A DNA stretch of 64,000 nt, taken from NCBI RefSeq assembly GCF_023243045.1, contig NZ_JALKFX010000026.1, positions 1-64,000 on the forward strand, read 5' to 3'. The position numbers and the translations under genes are program-made. This DNA comes from Frankia sp. AgB32. GTDB lineage: Bacteria; Actinomycetota; Actinomycetes; Frankiales; Frankiaceae. This document shows, in pieces, positions 35,278 through 43,852 of the stretch (positions within the stretch are counted from its first letter, which is position 1; every line of letters starts with the position of its first letter). A model generated the notes under the pieces. It made no database searches, was not told the DNA's origin, and was given only the letters and a program-made list of their open reading frames with translations.

Positions 35278-35726
35278 GATGGCCCCGTCATGCCTGCTGC
35301 GATCACATCGTCTGGTAACGCGACCGCCGGTTGGGGGACGAAGCGCAGTCGCGGGCCGCTGGCGGCGCGGGTGACGGTCACGCCGAGGACGGAGGTGACG
35401 GTCACAGTCACCGTCACCATCCGCGTCCCCACCTGTGCGCGTGTCCGCACCTGCGTGACCGCGCGGCTGGAGCGGGCGAGCTGGTCCGCGACCGCCGCGG
35501 CGTCCTCGGCGGTTCCGTCCGGGCTCTGCATGATCTCGAGAGCACGTTGCGCGGAAGCCTCCGCCGCCTGGACGGCGAGCCATCGCATCCCCAGTCCGAG
35601 CGTGATCACGAGGAGGGTGATGACGCCGCCCAGCACAAGGGCGAGTTCCACCGGGCTGCTACCGGCGTCGGCCGTGGGCCGCCGACGTGTGGCGCCGACG
35701 CCGGTCTCGGCGGGAACCATGGCCAT
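35274..35726 (-). CDS. TadE-like minor pilin
   Basis: A 150-aa protein whose start region DAGSSPVELALVLGGVITLL matches the TadE prepilin pattern (Gly, then Glu at +5, then a hydrophobic helix). The middle is helical and Ala-rich (AEDAAAVADQLARSS), and the C-terminus is beta-rich (VTVTVTVTSVLGVTV). The ATG at 35726 shares a base with the preceding stop (TGATG). It belongs to the Tad pilus set together with the two following genes. Confidence 0.8.
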   Translation of the reverse strand: MAMVPAETGVGATRRRPTADAGSSPVELALVLGGVITLLVITLGLGMRWLAVQAAEASAQRALEIMQSPDGTAEDAAAVADQLARSSRAVTQVRTRAQVGTRMVTVTVTVTSVLGVTVTRAASGPRLRFVPQPAVALPDDVIAAGMTGPS

Positions 35727-35950
35727 CACCGGCAGGTCGTGGGATCGGCGCTGGTGCACACCTCGTTCGCGACCTCGGTCGCCTTCGCTCGGATAATCAT
35801 GATGACTATGCCGGCGACCAGGACGAGGCCGACCGCGATGACCGCGGTCGACAGCGCATCGCCCCGGTCATCGCCTCGCTCCGCACCTCGCTGTAGACGA
35901 TCTGTCCACCACAGGTGTGCCAGGGTCAGCAGGACACCAAGTCGGCGCAT
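35726..35950 (-). CDS. Small Flp-pilin-like membrane protein
   Basis: A 74-aa protein with a single C-terminal hydrophobic helix (ALSTAVIAVGLVLVAGIVIM) after RGDD, then IRAKATEVANEV and two Cys near the end. Size, position between TadC and the TadE genes, and the helix fit a Flp-type pilin or a companion of it, but the processing motif lacks the usual Glu. AGGGAG lies about 9 bases before the ATG at 35950. A longer frame to 36007 has no binding site. Confidence 0.65.
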   Translation of the reverse strand: MRRLGVLLTLAHLWWTDRLQRGAERGDDRGDALSTAVIAVGLVLVAGIVIMIIRAKATEVANEVCTSADPTTCR

Positions 35951-36014
35951 CGTCGTCACTCCCTTCGCTGTCGTCTCGTCGGCACCCGGGACGCGGGGCC
36001 GATGCACCTGTCCG

Positions 36015-36887
36015 TCATGGGGTGGCGTCGATCCCGGTCAGGATGACCAGGAGAGGGATGGTGAGGAACGCGACGAACGCCAGGGCGACCACGACGGCTG
36101 GGAGCTCCATGGCCGCGTCCGCGGTCGAGGCCGTCAGGCGTGCGTGCGCCGCTTCCGCGGCCCGCAGGTGGGCGCTCTTGCTGCGCAGCGCGCCGACCGG
36201 GGACGCACCGCGCAGCGCGGTGCTGATCGTCAGCCGCAGCTCGGCGAACTCCGCCACGGGCACCTGCCGCGCGAGGCGATCCAGGCCGGCATCGGGTGGG
36301 AGCTGACGGGCCCAGGCCCACCGCAGAGCCAGGCGCAGCTGGGTGAAGGCCCACCCCCGGCCGGTGTCCGCGGCCGTCTGCAGCGCGGTGTGCAGGGGCA
36401 GCCCTCCGATCAGCAGAATCCGCACCAGATCGAGGTAGGCCGCAACCGCCAGCCGAACCTCCTGACGGCGCGCTCCGGCCCGACGGCGCAGCGGCCGGTC
36501 CGCCCATCCGAGTCCGGCCGGCAGCGCACCGACGCAGCCGAGCAGCAGGGCCGACGTCGGCAGTGGATGTCCGCTCGCCGCTGTCAGCACGGCCATCGTC
36601 GCCACGACGCCCAGCGCGGCCGAAATGCGGATCATCCTGGCGACTGTGTGATGGGCCAGGTCGACACCGAGAACCGCGAGATCCTCCGCAAGCAGTAGCC
36701 GTCGGGCCTTCGTGGGACCGACGACACGGGTCAGCCAGCGCGCCACCGCCGCAGCGATGCCGCTATCGCCACGCGGCTCAGCACCCCCGCTGCCGGTGCG
36801 CAGGCTCCGGCCGAGTAGCCACAGGCCACCACCGGCGGTCGCGCCACACAGCGCGGGCGCCGCCGCAGCGGTGAGCGGGCCGATCAT
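36015..36887 (-). CDS. tadC: TadC-like pilus assembly membrane protein
   Basis: A 290-aa type II/IV pilus platform protein (T2SSF domain) that works beside TadB under the TadA ATPase. It has membrane helices near residues 10, 95, 125 and at the C-terminus (VVVALAFVAFLTIPLLVILT). A cytoplasmic T2SSF domain holds LDLVRILLIGGLPLHTALQ, RLALRWAWARQLPPDAGLDR and FAELRLTISTALRGASPVG. The ATG at 36887 overlaps the TadB stop by ATGA, and the upstream open frame lies inside tadB. Confidence 0.88.
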   Translation of the reverse strand: MIGPLTAAAAPALCGATAGGGLWLLGRSLRTGSGGAEPRGDSGIAAAVARWLTRVVGPTKARRLLLAEDLAVLGVDLAHHTVARMIRISAALGVVATMAVLTAASGHPLPTSALLLGCVGALPAGLGWADRPLRRRAGARRQEVRLAVAAYLDLVRILLIGGLPLHTALQTAADTGRGWAFTQLRLALRWAWARQLPPDAGLDRLARQVPVAEFAELRLTISTALRGASPVGALRSKSAHLRAAEAAHARLTASTADAAMELPAVVVALAFVAFLTIPLLVILTGIDATP

Positions 36888-37801
36888 GCTGCGTCGCTGT
36901 CGCTGAAGAGGTCGGGTACCGCCCCCGGCCGGGACATCCGGATCAGGGACCGCACCGCCAGCGCCACAGCCCCCGTGATCAGAACCACGGCGGTTTCCCC
37001 CCAAGCCGTGCGGTAGGGCGCCGCCATCGCCGGCCACAGCATCAACACGCCGACCACGGACACGGCGAACAGGCCGAGCAACAGGCTCATCGACCGGCGG
37101 TAGCGGGCCCGGGCGGCGTGCAGGTCCCGCAGGACAGCGACACGGTGACGGGTCACCTCCACGTGCTCGGCCATCAGCCTGGACAGATCACCGGCCCCGC
37201 GCCGGTAGGTCAGGGACAACACGGCGACGGTCGTGGCGACCAGCGGATGCGGCACCTCGGTACGCAGGCCGGCCAGAGCGACGGGCAGCGACTGCCGCTC
37301 CAGACGGCCGCGGAGCCGGGCCATCGGCGCGGCGAGCGCGGGTGGCGGCAGCTGGCAGGAGGCCAGTACCGCAGCCCGCAGCGGCTGGCCCGCGTCCAGT
37401 TCCTGGCGCACCGTCTCGCACCAGGTCGCGGCCGCCTCACCCAACTCGGTCAGCTCGTCCGCCCCCGGCTGCCGGCGGACGCCGCCCACCAGCCACCCGC
37501 CAGCGATCCCCGCCGTCGTAAGGGCAGGCACCCCGACGGCAATGCCAAGAACGAGGCCGCCGACCGCGCCGCCGGCCACCGTCCGCCAGGCGACGTCCCC
37601 GATGCGCCCGCGCCATCCCGACGCGGTGTCTCGACGCTCCCAGCGGACACCCGGTGGCGCGTCCGCACCCGCTCCTCCGCGACTCCGGCCGACGGCGAGG
37701 TTCCCTCGTCGCAGCGCGGTAGTGACGAGTAACCAGCAGCCCAGCCCGACCAGCGCCCCGGACATCGCCCCGGCGAGAAGCCGCGCTCCCCCGCCCATCA
37801 C
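36884..37801 (-). CDS. tadB: TadB-like pilus assembly membrane protein
   Basis: A 305-aa partner of TadC with the same T2SSF fold. N-terminal helices (LVGLGCWLLVTTAL; GGAVGGLVLGIAVGVPALTT) are followed by the cytoplasmic domain (WCETVRQELDAGQPLRAAVL; LTYRRGAGDLSRLMAEHVEV) and two C-terminal helices (SLLLGLFAVSVVGVLMLW; VVLITGAVALAVRSLI). The start is GTG 37801, overlapping the TadA stop; ATG 37798 directly after it is equally possible. Confidence 0.9.
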   Translation of the reverse strand: MMGGGARLLAGAMSGALVGLGCWLLVTTALRRGNLAVGRSRGGAGADAPPGVRWERRDTASGWRGRIGDVAWRTVAGGAVGGLVLGIAVGVPALTTAGIAGGWLVGGVRRQPGADELTELGEAAATWCETVRQELDAGQPLRAAVLASCQLPPPALAAPMARLRGRLERQSLPVALAGLRTEVPHPLVATTVAVLSLTYRRGAGDLSRLMAEHVEVTRHRVAVLRDLHAARARYRRSMSLLLGLFAVSVVGVLMLWPAMAAPYRTAWGETAVVLITGAVALAVRSLIRMSRPGAVPDLFSDSDAA

Positions 37802-39147
37802 GTCGCCCTGGTTCTGCGGCGGGCCGCGAGCGCCGAGGCGCCGACTCCGGCGGCACGCAGCTTGCCAGCCAGCTGGTCAGAGAACTCCAGGTCGGTACGC
37901 ACCGCGCGACGGGACCGCGGGTCCCAACGCCACAGCTCCGACGACGTCACCCGCCCGTCGCGGTACTCGGCCACCTCACGCAGGGCGGTGACCACCCGCC
38001 GGCCCGCCACGGCCGCGACGTGCACGATCAGGTCGACCGTCGCGGCGATGGTCTCCAACGCCGCCGCCTCCGGCACCGGATGCGCCTCGAACGCGGCGTA
38101 GGTGCGCAGCCGCGCGACGACATCAGCGGCGCTGGGTGCGTGGATGGTCGCGGCCACCCCCTGCGCGATGCCCTGCCCGACGGCGAGCAGCAGCGGCAGG
38201 ACACCGCCGTCCGGGCGAAGCTCGCCGAGGAGCACCCGGTACGGGGTCTGCCGGCGCAGGTTCTCGGCGAGGTAGCGGGCCATCGAGTACTCGCCGCGGC
38301 CGTCGACGTTGCGTTCCCGGGCTTCGAACTCGACCAGGTTGCGAAACCGGTTGTGGTCCAGGAACAGCTCCTGCTCGTCCTCGACCGTCACGACACGATC
38401 AAGGATCTGCTCCTGCGGGGTCGCGTTGATCCACGCTCGCAGCAGCGTCGTCTTCCCGGCGCCCGTCCCACCCGAAATGATCAGGCCGAAGGGCTGCCGC
38501 ATCGCCGCCGTCCCGGCAAGCAGGTCGGCGACGTCCGGGGTGAACATGCCCGCGTCGGCCAGACCGTCCAGCGTGTCCAGGCCGGGCGCGAACAGGCGGC
38601 AGTCGATGTGGGTCAGCTGGGTGACCCGCGACACCGCGTGCACCCGTACCCCGGTCGGTAGCCGGAAGCGGACCGAGGGATTGGCCTCATCGAATCGGCG
38701 GCCGGCCAGGGCCGCGTGCTCAGCGACCCACTCGAACGCCTGGGCGTCACTGCCGAACGGCGAGCGGCCCTCGATCCGATCGCCGCTGCCCCGCTCGGTC
38801 AGTACCAGGTTGACCGCGCCGTTGACCTCGACGTCGGAGAACCTGTCCGCGAGCAGGAACGGACCGAGTGGGCCCAGCGGCGACTGGGCCTGCCGGACGA
38901 GCAGCCGCACCTCGTTCTCCGCCGCGGCATCAAGCTGCGGCAGGTCGGCGGTGCCGTACCGAACGTCGGCCAGTTGTCGGGCCAGCAACTCTTCGGCGAG
39001 CGCGGCGCGTTCCGTGGCGCTGAATCGGCGGCCGGCGCGGCGTGCCGCCACGACCTGGCGCTGGACCGCGGTGTTGATCGTCGTTGCGAGCTCCTCGACG
39101 ACCTGCGTGTCGCCCCTGGACCCGGTAGCGACCGGTGGCGATATCAC
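37798..39147 (-). CDS. tadA: TadA/CpaF-type pilus ATPase
   Basis: A 449-aa secretion ATPase that powers Tad pilus extension and perhaps retraction. The Walker A ISGGTGAGKTTLLRAW is near residue 227. The Asp box and Walker B region follow (RVVTVEDEQELFLDHNRFRN; YRVLLGELRPDGGVLPLLLA), with the His box in GVAATIHAPSAADVVARL. Conserved N-terminal FADRFSDVEVNG-type sequence (LADRFSDVEVNGAVNL) marks the CpaF subfamily. The GTG at 39147 overlaps the CpaB-like stop. Length is normal. Confidence 0.95.
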   Translation of the reverse strand: MISPPVATGSRGDTQVVEELATTINTAVQRQVVAARRAGRRFSATERAALAEELLARQLADVRYGTADLPQLDAAAENEVRLLVRQAQSPLGPLGPFLLADRFSDVEVNGAVNLVLTERGSGDRIEGRSPFGSDAQAFEWVAEHAALAGRRFDEANPSVRFRLPTGVRVHAVSRVTQLTHIDCRLFAPGLDTLDGLADAGMFTPDVADLLAGTAAMRQPFGLIISGGTGAGKTTLLRAWINATPQEQILDRVVTVEDEQELFLDHNRFRNLVEFEARERNVDGRGEYSMARYLAENLRRQTPYRVLLGELRPDGGVLPLLLAVGQGIAQGVAATIHAPSAADVVARLRTYAAFEAHPVPEAAALETIAATVDLIVHVAAVAGRRVVTALREVAEYRDGRVTSSELWRWDPRSRRAVRTDLEFSDQLAGKLRAAGVGASALAARRRTRAT

Positions 39148-39932
39148 CCGGCACCCCCTTCGCCAGCGGAGCCCTGCCCGCTACCACCGAGGTCGTCGCC
39201 CTGGTCAGCGCGCGTGGCGCCGGTTCGGCTCCCGCTGACGTCGCCCCCGGCGTGCTGTGTGGAAGCCTGCGATCCGGTACCGACGCCGAGCAGGCGAACG
39301 CCGTGCTCGGACATCGCAGCCGTTTCCACCGCCTCCGCGCTCTGCTCCGGCAGGGTGAGGAAGACGACGGTGTCGCCGGGACGGCCCGACGTTGCCTGTG
39401 GGCCGACGCCGGCGACCTGAACCTGGCGAGTGAGGATCACAGCCCGGCTCGTCGACGGGTCCAGCCCGACGACGCTGACGAGGTCGCCGGGCCGGATCGA
39501 AGGTGACGGCAGACCGTCCGGGCTGACCGTCACCCCGATCGAGACAGCCCCGGCGGGTGTGGCCACCGAGCCGACCATGTCCGGGCTCACCAGCGTGCCC
39601 GCCGGCAGATCCAGCAGCACCGGACGCCCGACGAGCGTGCGGCGCCCCGTCGCCGGGGAGACGAGCCGAACCGGGCCGCCCTGCGCGTCCACCCCGACGA
39701 CGGCGAGGTCCGCCGGCTCCACGACCGTGCCGCGCGCCAGGGGGCGGGCGAGCGCCACGACGTTGACGCGCCGCGCGCCGTCCGATGACAGCCACAACGC
39801 GCCCGCCGCGCCTATGGCCATGAGCAGCAGCGCGAGCGCCGCGCCGGCCCAACGGCGCGGCGGCGCTGCCCGGCGCGCGTCCGGTTCGTCGGCCATCCAG
39901 TCGTCATCCGCCGGTTGCTCGGGGCTGGTCAT
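39144..39932 (-). CDS. CpaB/RcpC-like SAF-domain pilus assembly protein
   Basis: A 262-aa protein with one N-terminal membrane helix (ALALLLMAIGAAGALWLSS near residue 30) and a SAF domain (VVALARPLARGTVVEPADLA, then LVGRPVLLDLPAGTLVSPDM). A RcpC-type region follows (IRPGDLVSVVGLDPST, TVVFLTLPEQSAEAV). CpaB/RcpC proteins link the Tad pilus to the periplasm or wall. The ATG at 39932 overlaps the preceding stop (ATGA); the longer frame to 40445 lies antiparallel to nothing useful and overlaps the neighbour. The C-terminus is a Gly/Ser-rich tail. Confidence 0.85.
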   Translation of the reverse strand: MTSPEQPADDDWMADEPDARRAAPPRRWAGAALALLLMAIGAAGALWLSSDGARRVNVVALARPLARGTVVEPADLAVVGVDAQGGPVRLVSPATGRRTLVGRPVLLDLPAGTLVSPDMVGSVATPAGAVSIGVTVSPDGLPSPSIRPGDLVSVVGLDPSTSRAVILTRQVQVAGVGPQATSGRPGDTVVFLTLPEQSAEAVETAAMSEHGVRLLGVGTGSQASTQHAGGDVSGSRTGATRADQGDDLGGSGQGSAGEGGAG

Positions 39933-40816
39933 CGGCTCGCCCTTTCCACCGCTTCGATCTCCTGCACGGAGACGGGAATCGTCATCCGTGTTGTCACCCC
40001 GGGGAGCAGGTCGTGTTCGCCGTCGCTCGCGGCCCAGGTCACGGCCCAGTCGATGGCCAGGGTCGCGGGCCAGGCGCGGCCGTCGGGGGCGATGGTCGAG
40101 GCGTTCCGATAGGTGTAGGAGCAGGCCGGCGGCGTGGCCGGCGCCGGCATGCCGGCGGCGAACACCGGCCCTGGTCCCGCGCAGGACACGGCCGGCGCGC
40201 CGTCGCCCGGGTCGAACCGCAGCACGGTGGGGGTCGCGGTCACCGTCACCGACGCGGCCGGGATCCGCGCCGACGCCACCACCGGCGCCCACTGCCCCGG
40301 CACGGCGAACCACACGGGCACTCCGACCACCACCGCCGCCGCGGCGGGAGAGAAGCTGCCGTGCGGAGTCGGCAGGCGGCGACGTACCTCGTCGACGGCT
40401 GTCAGAACCGCGTCGGTGACCACCGAGACCCGCAGCCACTGCCACCTGACGACCTGACCGGCACAGACCCGTGCGTAGAGTCGAGACCTGCTCCCGTCCG
40501 GTTCGATCCGATCCACGTCGATCAGGCCCACGGACTCCGGTCGAAGTGCGGGCAGCCGACTGGCCGCCGCCACGCCGACCTCCCAGCTACACACCACCGG
40601 ATCCGCGACGGACCCCGACAGCACCGCGTTATGAGCCTTCGCGGACTCGACCGAGCTGACCAGGGCGCCTGCGCCCTGGTCGACACTGGCGGCACCGTCA
40701 GCGACGCCGCTGCCCGCCACCGCCCAGCCCATCGTCGCCGCGTTGGCCGCATCGGTGCACAGGACCAACGTGCATAGGGCGGCGCCGGCTATCAGGAGTG
40801 CTCTGACGGCGGGCAT
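39929..40816 (-). CDS. Secreted protein of the Tad operon
   Basis: A 295-aa protein with a clear signal peptide (VRALLIAGAALCTLVLCTDA, likely cut after ANA). The mature part is beta-rich with four Cys (VVCSWEVG, RVCAGQ, VSCAGPG, PACSYTY) and no known domain. The ATG at 40816 has AAAGGACG about 7 bases upstream. It overlaps the lipoprotein gene by 25 bp and the CpaB-like gene by 4 bp. Its place at the head of a Tad operon suggests an extracytoplasmic pilus-associated role. Confidence 0.78.
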   Translation of the reverse strand: MPAVRALLIAGAALCTLVLCTDAANAATMGWAVAGSGVADGAASVDQGAGALVSSVESAKAHNAVLSGSVADPVVCSWEVGVAAASRLPALRPESVGLIDVDRIEPDGSRSRLYARVCAGQVVRWQWLRVSVVTDAVLTAVDEVRRRLPTPHGSFSPAAAAVVVGVPVWFAVPGQWAPVVASARIPAASVTVTATPTVLRFDPGDGAPAVSCAGPGPVFAAGMPAPATPPACSYTYRNASTIAPDGRAWPATLAIDWAVTWAASDGEHDLLPGVTTRMTIPVSVQEIEAVERASR

Positions 40817-41460
40817 CCGTCTCGTCCTTTCCACGTGTTCACGACGGTGGCCGCGTCGATCTGCCACACCGTCCCCTTCACCCAGGTGAACAGAGTCCTG
40901 TCGCTGCGGGGGACGTCATCAACAACGATCTCCGACCCGTCGGGCGCCCGGTTACGGGCATCGAAGACGACACCGTCGTCATAACCGCAGACCGTCGCGA
41001 CCACGGTCTCCCGCTCACCAGCGACGGCCACGTCGATCTTCTCGATGACGTAACGGTTCCCAGCACCCGCCCGGCCGGCATAGCCGCGTTGAGCGAGCAG
41101 CCCCAACCATTCCCGGGTAGAGCGGGCCGGCGCGCCGGTAGCCGTGTAGCTGGCCAGCAGCCCGTCGACTCTCCGCTCATCACCTGGATCTGCCACCGCA
41201 ACGAGGAATGCCTGGTAGTACCTTTCCTGGGCCGCGTGGATTTCCCTGTCAACCACGTCGACAGACTCCCCGGAGGTGGCCGCGGACGGAGCGGGTCGCG
41301 ACGGGACGGACCCCGGCGAACGCGCTGACTCTGTCGCCTCCACACGCGGGTCACCGTCCACACCACCGCGCGCATGCCCACAGGCCGCGCCGAGGACAGC
41401 AACCAGGAGGACAAGGACTGGAAAGGGATGGGCGAGACGGGGACAGGGACTCGCGGACAT
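40792..41460 (-). CDS. Lipoprotein, first gene of the Tad/T4SS operon
   Basis: A 222-aa protein with a lipoprotein signal: a hydrophobic segment (FPVLVLLVAVLGAACG) ending in the lipobox LGAAC with the lipidated Cys near residue 27. The mature domain after a Ser/Pro linker has a SnoaL/Mce-associated look (REIHAAQERYYQAFLVAVAD, then VVATVCGYDDGVVFDARN). The ATG at 41460 has GGAGG 5 bases upstream. An open extension to 41631 has no binding site. It starts the long minus-strand operon. Confidence 0.82.
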   Translation of the reverse strand: MSASPCPRLAHPFPVLVLLVAVLGAACGHARGGVDGDPRVEATESARSPGSVPSRPAPSAATSGESVDVVDREIHAAQERYYQAFLVAVADPGDERRVDGLLASYTATGAPARSTREWLGLLAQRGYAGRAGAGNRYVIEKIDVAVAGERETVVATVCGYDDGVVFDARNRAPDGSEIVVDDVPRSDRTLFTWVKGTVWQIDAATVVNTWKGRDGCPPSEHS

Positions 41461-41465
41461 CGCAA

Positions 41466-41486
41466 CCTCCGGAAGAATAATTCCGG
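41466..41486 (-). promoter_or_regulatory. Hairpin overlapping the Shine-Dalgarno of the first Tad operon gene
   Basis: On the minus strand CCGGAA, loop TTATTC and TTCCGG form a perfect 6-bp stem. The second arm overlaps the first two bases of the GGAGG that precedes the ATG at 41460. Folding would hide part of the ribosome binding site, so translation of the operon's first gene could be controlled by structure. Only the sequence symmetry is seen; function is inference. Confidence 0.35.
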
Positions 41487-41911
41487 TCACGGAAAAACGG
41501 ATCCCGCCGCCACGGCAGCGGAAGCAAACGCAGCAGCCACCGCCGCTGCGGATCCCCCCGAAAGACCCACTCATACACACAGGCGCGGCGACCACCAAGC
41601 CGCCACAGAGCCTCGCCGACCGCAGGGGCACACCTTTCCTGCGATGATCAGCGCGGCGTGGAACTCCTATGTCCTGTACTGCTCATACACGTTGGTACCA
41701 CACGCGCTGGAATTTGAAAAATCCACCTACAACCATAACCACGAGAAACATAAAACAAGGCGGTCGCGGGCCGTACAGTGCAGTCGCATCGGCTCCCGCC
41801 GGCACCGGGTGCGTCGACCGTCGCGACGCGTGCGAGCCGACTTATGGATAGCGGGCATCGGAGCCGACGCCGCCGAGCCCGCTCCCGACCGCCCGACCCG
41901 AGGGAGCCACT
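41487..41911. other. Divergent intergenic region with AT-rich block
   Basis: This stretch lies between the Tad operon (minus) and the 230-aa gene (plus). It contains the most AT-rich block of the neighbourhood at about 41705-41760, including TTGAAA at 41714-41719 followed by ACCATAACC, which may belong to a plus-strand promoter. No credible gene is seen. A GAGGGAGC before 41912 is the binding site for the next gene. Confidence 0.4.
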
Positions 41912-42604
41912 ATGACCCGAAACTTCGAGCCGTACCTCGCCCTTGGTGACGACGGCACCAGCCTCACCGTGCATCAGCAGGTAGACGGCCCCCAGAGCGA
42001 GCCGCTCATGCTGCTGCGCGTCACCTCCCCGCGGACCGGCCTCGCCACCGCCCACCTCACCACGGCCAGCGTCCGACTCCTCCTCGACGCTCTCCGCTCC
42101 CACCTCGCAACAACAGACCCAGACAGTGACCCTCGTCATATCGCCGTGGACGCGCCGACGGCGGCCGATCCCGACCCGGACGACTTCGACCCCTGGGCCC
42201 TCCCACCCGCCCCAGGGATCGCCACCGATCCCGGCACCTTCGAACTCCACCGAGCCCAGACGTCGTTCACCGACGCGAGCCGCGAACGCGACCGCGCCGC
42301 CGCCTGGCTCGCCCGCGCCCACCTCCAGCACGCCGCTTACGCGACCGCGCTCACCTACCCCGAGGCAACCTGGATCACCGTCGAACTCTCCACCACCGAC
42401 ACCGGCGCCATCCGCCCCAGCCTCCTCGCGGTCCTCACCCCGACCGGCGACACCGTGATGGACAGCGACGGCGACCACCCGGCCTTCCACCAGCTCGCGC
42501 TCCAGGTAGAACACGCCATCCTGACCGCGCTGACGATCGCCCCCGGCCACCTCACCTGGACCGGCCGCCGCACGCTTCACCTCAGCCACTACGCCACCTG
42601 GTAG
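41912..42604 (+). CDS. Uncharacterised 230-aa protein
   Basis: No family recognised. The protein starts with a beta-rich segment (FEPYLALGDDGTSLTVHQQV), has an acidic Asp/Pro-rich middle, and ends with an alpha/beta part (ATWITVELSTTDTGAIRPSL, then HLTWTGRRTLHLSHYATW). A GGGAG is placed about 7 bases before the ATG. It is 6 bp upstream of the DUF2637 gene and probably cotranscribed with it. Codon use is typical of the window. Confidence 0.72.
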   Translation: MTRNFEPYLALGDDGTSLTVHQQVDGPQSEPLMLLRVTSPRTGLATAHLTTASVRLLLDALRSHLATTDPDSDPRHIAVDAPTAADPDPDDFDPWALPPAPGIATDPGTFELHRAQTSFTDASRERDRAAAWLARAHLQHAAYATALTYPEATWITVELSTTDTGAIRPSLLAVLTPTGDTVMDSDGDHPAFHQLALQVEHAILTALTIAPGHLTWTGRRTLHLSHYATW

Positions 42605-42610
42605 ACCGAC

Positions 42611-43612
42611 ATGCCCCTGACCATCGGCACCCTCACACCCCCACCAACCCAGACGACCGCGACAACGACACCGGCGCCGAGACCCTCACAGCCAGAACCA
42701 GCCGGACCACCGCCCACGAATGCGGCCCGCAGACAGTCCGCGAGCCCGACAGAAGCCGCCGGCGCCGCCTCAACCACCCCGGAACCCGCGACCACAGCCG
42801 CGGGCACGCCCACCGCACCGCAGTCCCACCCGCCGGCGGCGTCGCGGACTGCCCCGCCCCGGCGCCGATGGCGAACCGGGGACCTCTGGATCCATCTCGC
42901 CACGGTCGTCGCCGTCCTCGGCGTCGCTGCCATCGCCGCCGTCGTCAGCTACCGCCACATGCGCGCCGTCGCGCTGCTCCACGGCGAGGACCCCACCAAC
43001 GCCGCGATCATCCCGCTGTCCGTCGACGGCCTCATCATCGCCGCGTCCATGACCATGCTCGCCGACAGCCGCGCCCACCGACAGCGCTCCTGGCTCGCCT
43101 ACACGCTGCTCACCCTCGCCTCCGCCGCCAGCCTCGCCGCCAACGTCATGCACGCCGAACCCGACCTCGCCGCCCGCGTCATCGCCGCCTGGCCCAGCGC
43201 CGCTCTCATCGGCGCCTACGAACTCCTCACCGCCCAGATCCGCGCCGCCGTCACCACCGCAACCGAGCATCCGAGCGTTCCGGCCGCGCCACGCGCCGAG
43301 CCGACCACCTCCACGCCCACCGCCACAGCGGCCGCGATATCCACCCCAGGCACTGCAGCCAATGAGGGCGGCGACGGCTCCGGCACCTCACCAGCTCGGA
43401 AGCCGGCCAGATCCGGGACAAAAAAGGAGAGGCTCCAGGAACTTCTCGCAGCCCTGCCACCAGACGACCCCAGATCCGACTACGCCCTCGCCAAATACCT
43501 CGCCCCCCTCGTCGGCCTCCACGAGGGCACCGCCCGCCGTTACATCCCCGACCTGCGGCTCTCGACGAGCCGCGCTGGACCGGACCGCGTCCACCATCGC
43601 TCGAAGTACTGA
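42611..43612 (+). CDS. DUF2637-type membrane protein (mobile-element associated)
   Basis: A 333-aa protein. After a Pro/Thr-rich N-terminus, residues about 95-215 hold four hydrophobic helices with the DUF2637 pattern: HLATVVAVLGVAAIAAVVSY, then HMRAVALLHGE, IIPLSVDGLIIAASMTMLA and AYTLLTLASAASLAANVMHA. The C-terminus has a possible HTH (ERLQELLAALPPDD, YALAKYLAPLVGLHEGTARR). Such proteins are frequent on actinobacterial plasmids and ICEs, where some (SpdB-like) affect spread of transferred DNA; the exact role is not known. Confidence 0.83.
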   Translation: MPLTIGTLTPPPTQTTATTTPAPRPSQPEPAGPPPTNAARRQSASPTEAAGAASTTPEPATTAAGTPTAPQSHPPAASRTAPPRRRWRTGDLWIHLATVVAVLGVAAIAAVVSYRHMRAVALLHGEDPTNAAIIPLSVDGLIIAASMTMLADSRAHRQRSWLAYTLLTLASAASLAANVMHAEPDLAARVIAAWPSAALIGAYELLTAQIRAAVTTATEHPSVPAAPRAEPTTSTPTATAAAISTPGTAANEGGDGSGTSPARKPARSGTKKERLQELLAALPPDDPRSDYALAKYLAPLVGLHEGTARRYIPDLRLSTSRAGPDRVHHRSKY

Positions 43613-43632
43613 GCCGCCACTACGCCCGCGCC

Positions 43633-43660
43633 GCGCCGGGGCCGTCGACAACCCCGGCGC
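43633..43660 (+). terminator. GC-rich hairpin after the DUF2637 gene
   Basis: GCGCCGGGG (43633-43641) and CCCCGGCGC (43652-43660) form a perfect 9-bp stem with a 10-nt loop, 21 bp after the stop codon. There is no T-run, as is common in actinobacteria. Confidence 0.6.
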
Positions 43661-43852
43661 CCGCCCTGGCCCTGCTGGTCTGCGGGAGCTGCGGCGGTAG
43701 TGTCCGACCGCCGGACCGGTCCGCTCGGAAGGCGACCGGGCCGTGGCCGCCGCTACTCGGATCCAGCGCGGTCATCCCAGCCGCCCCACCGCCTGCACGC
43801 CAGGGAGCCCCACCCGGACGGTACGATCTCTCCTTCGCTACCGGGGGGACAT

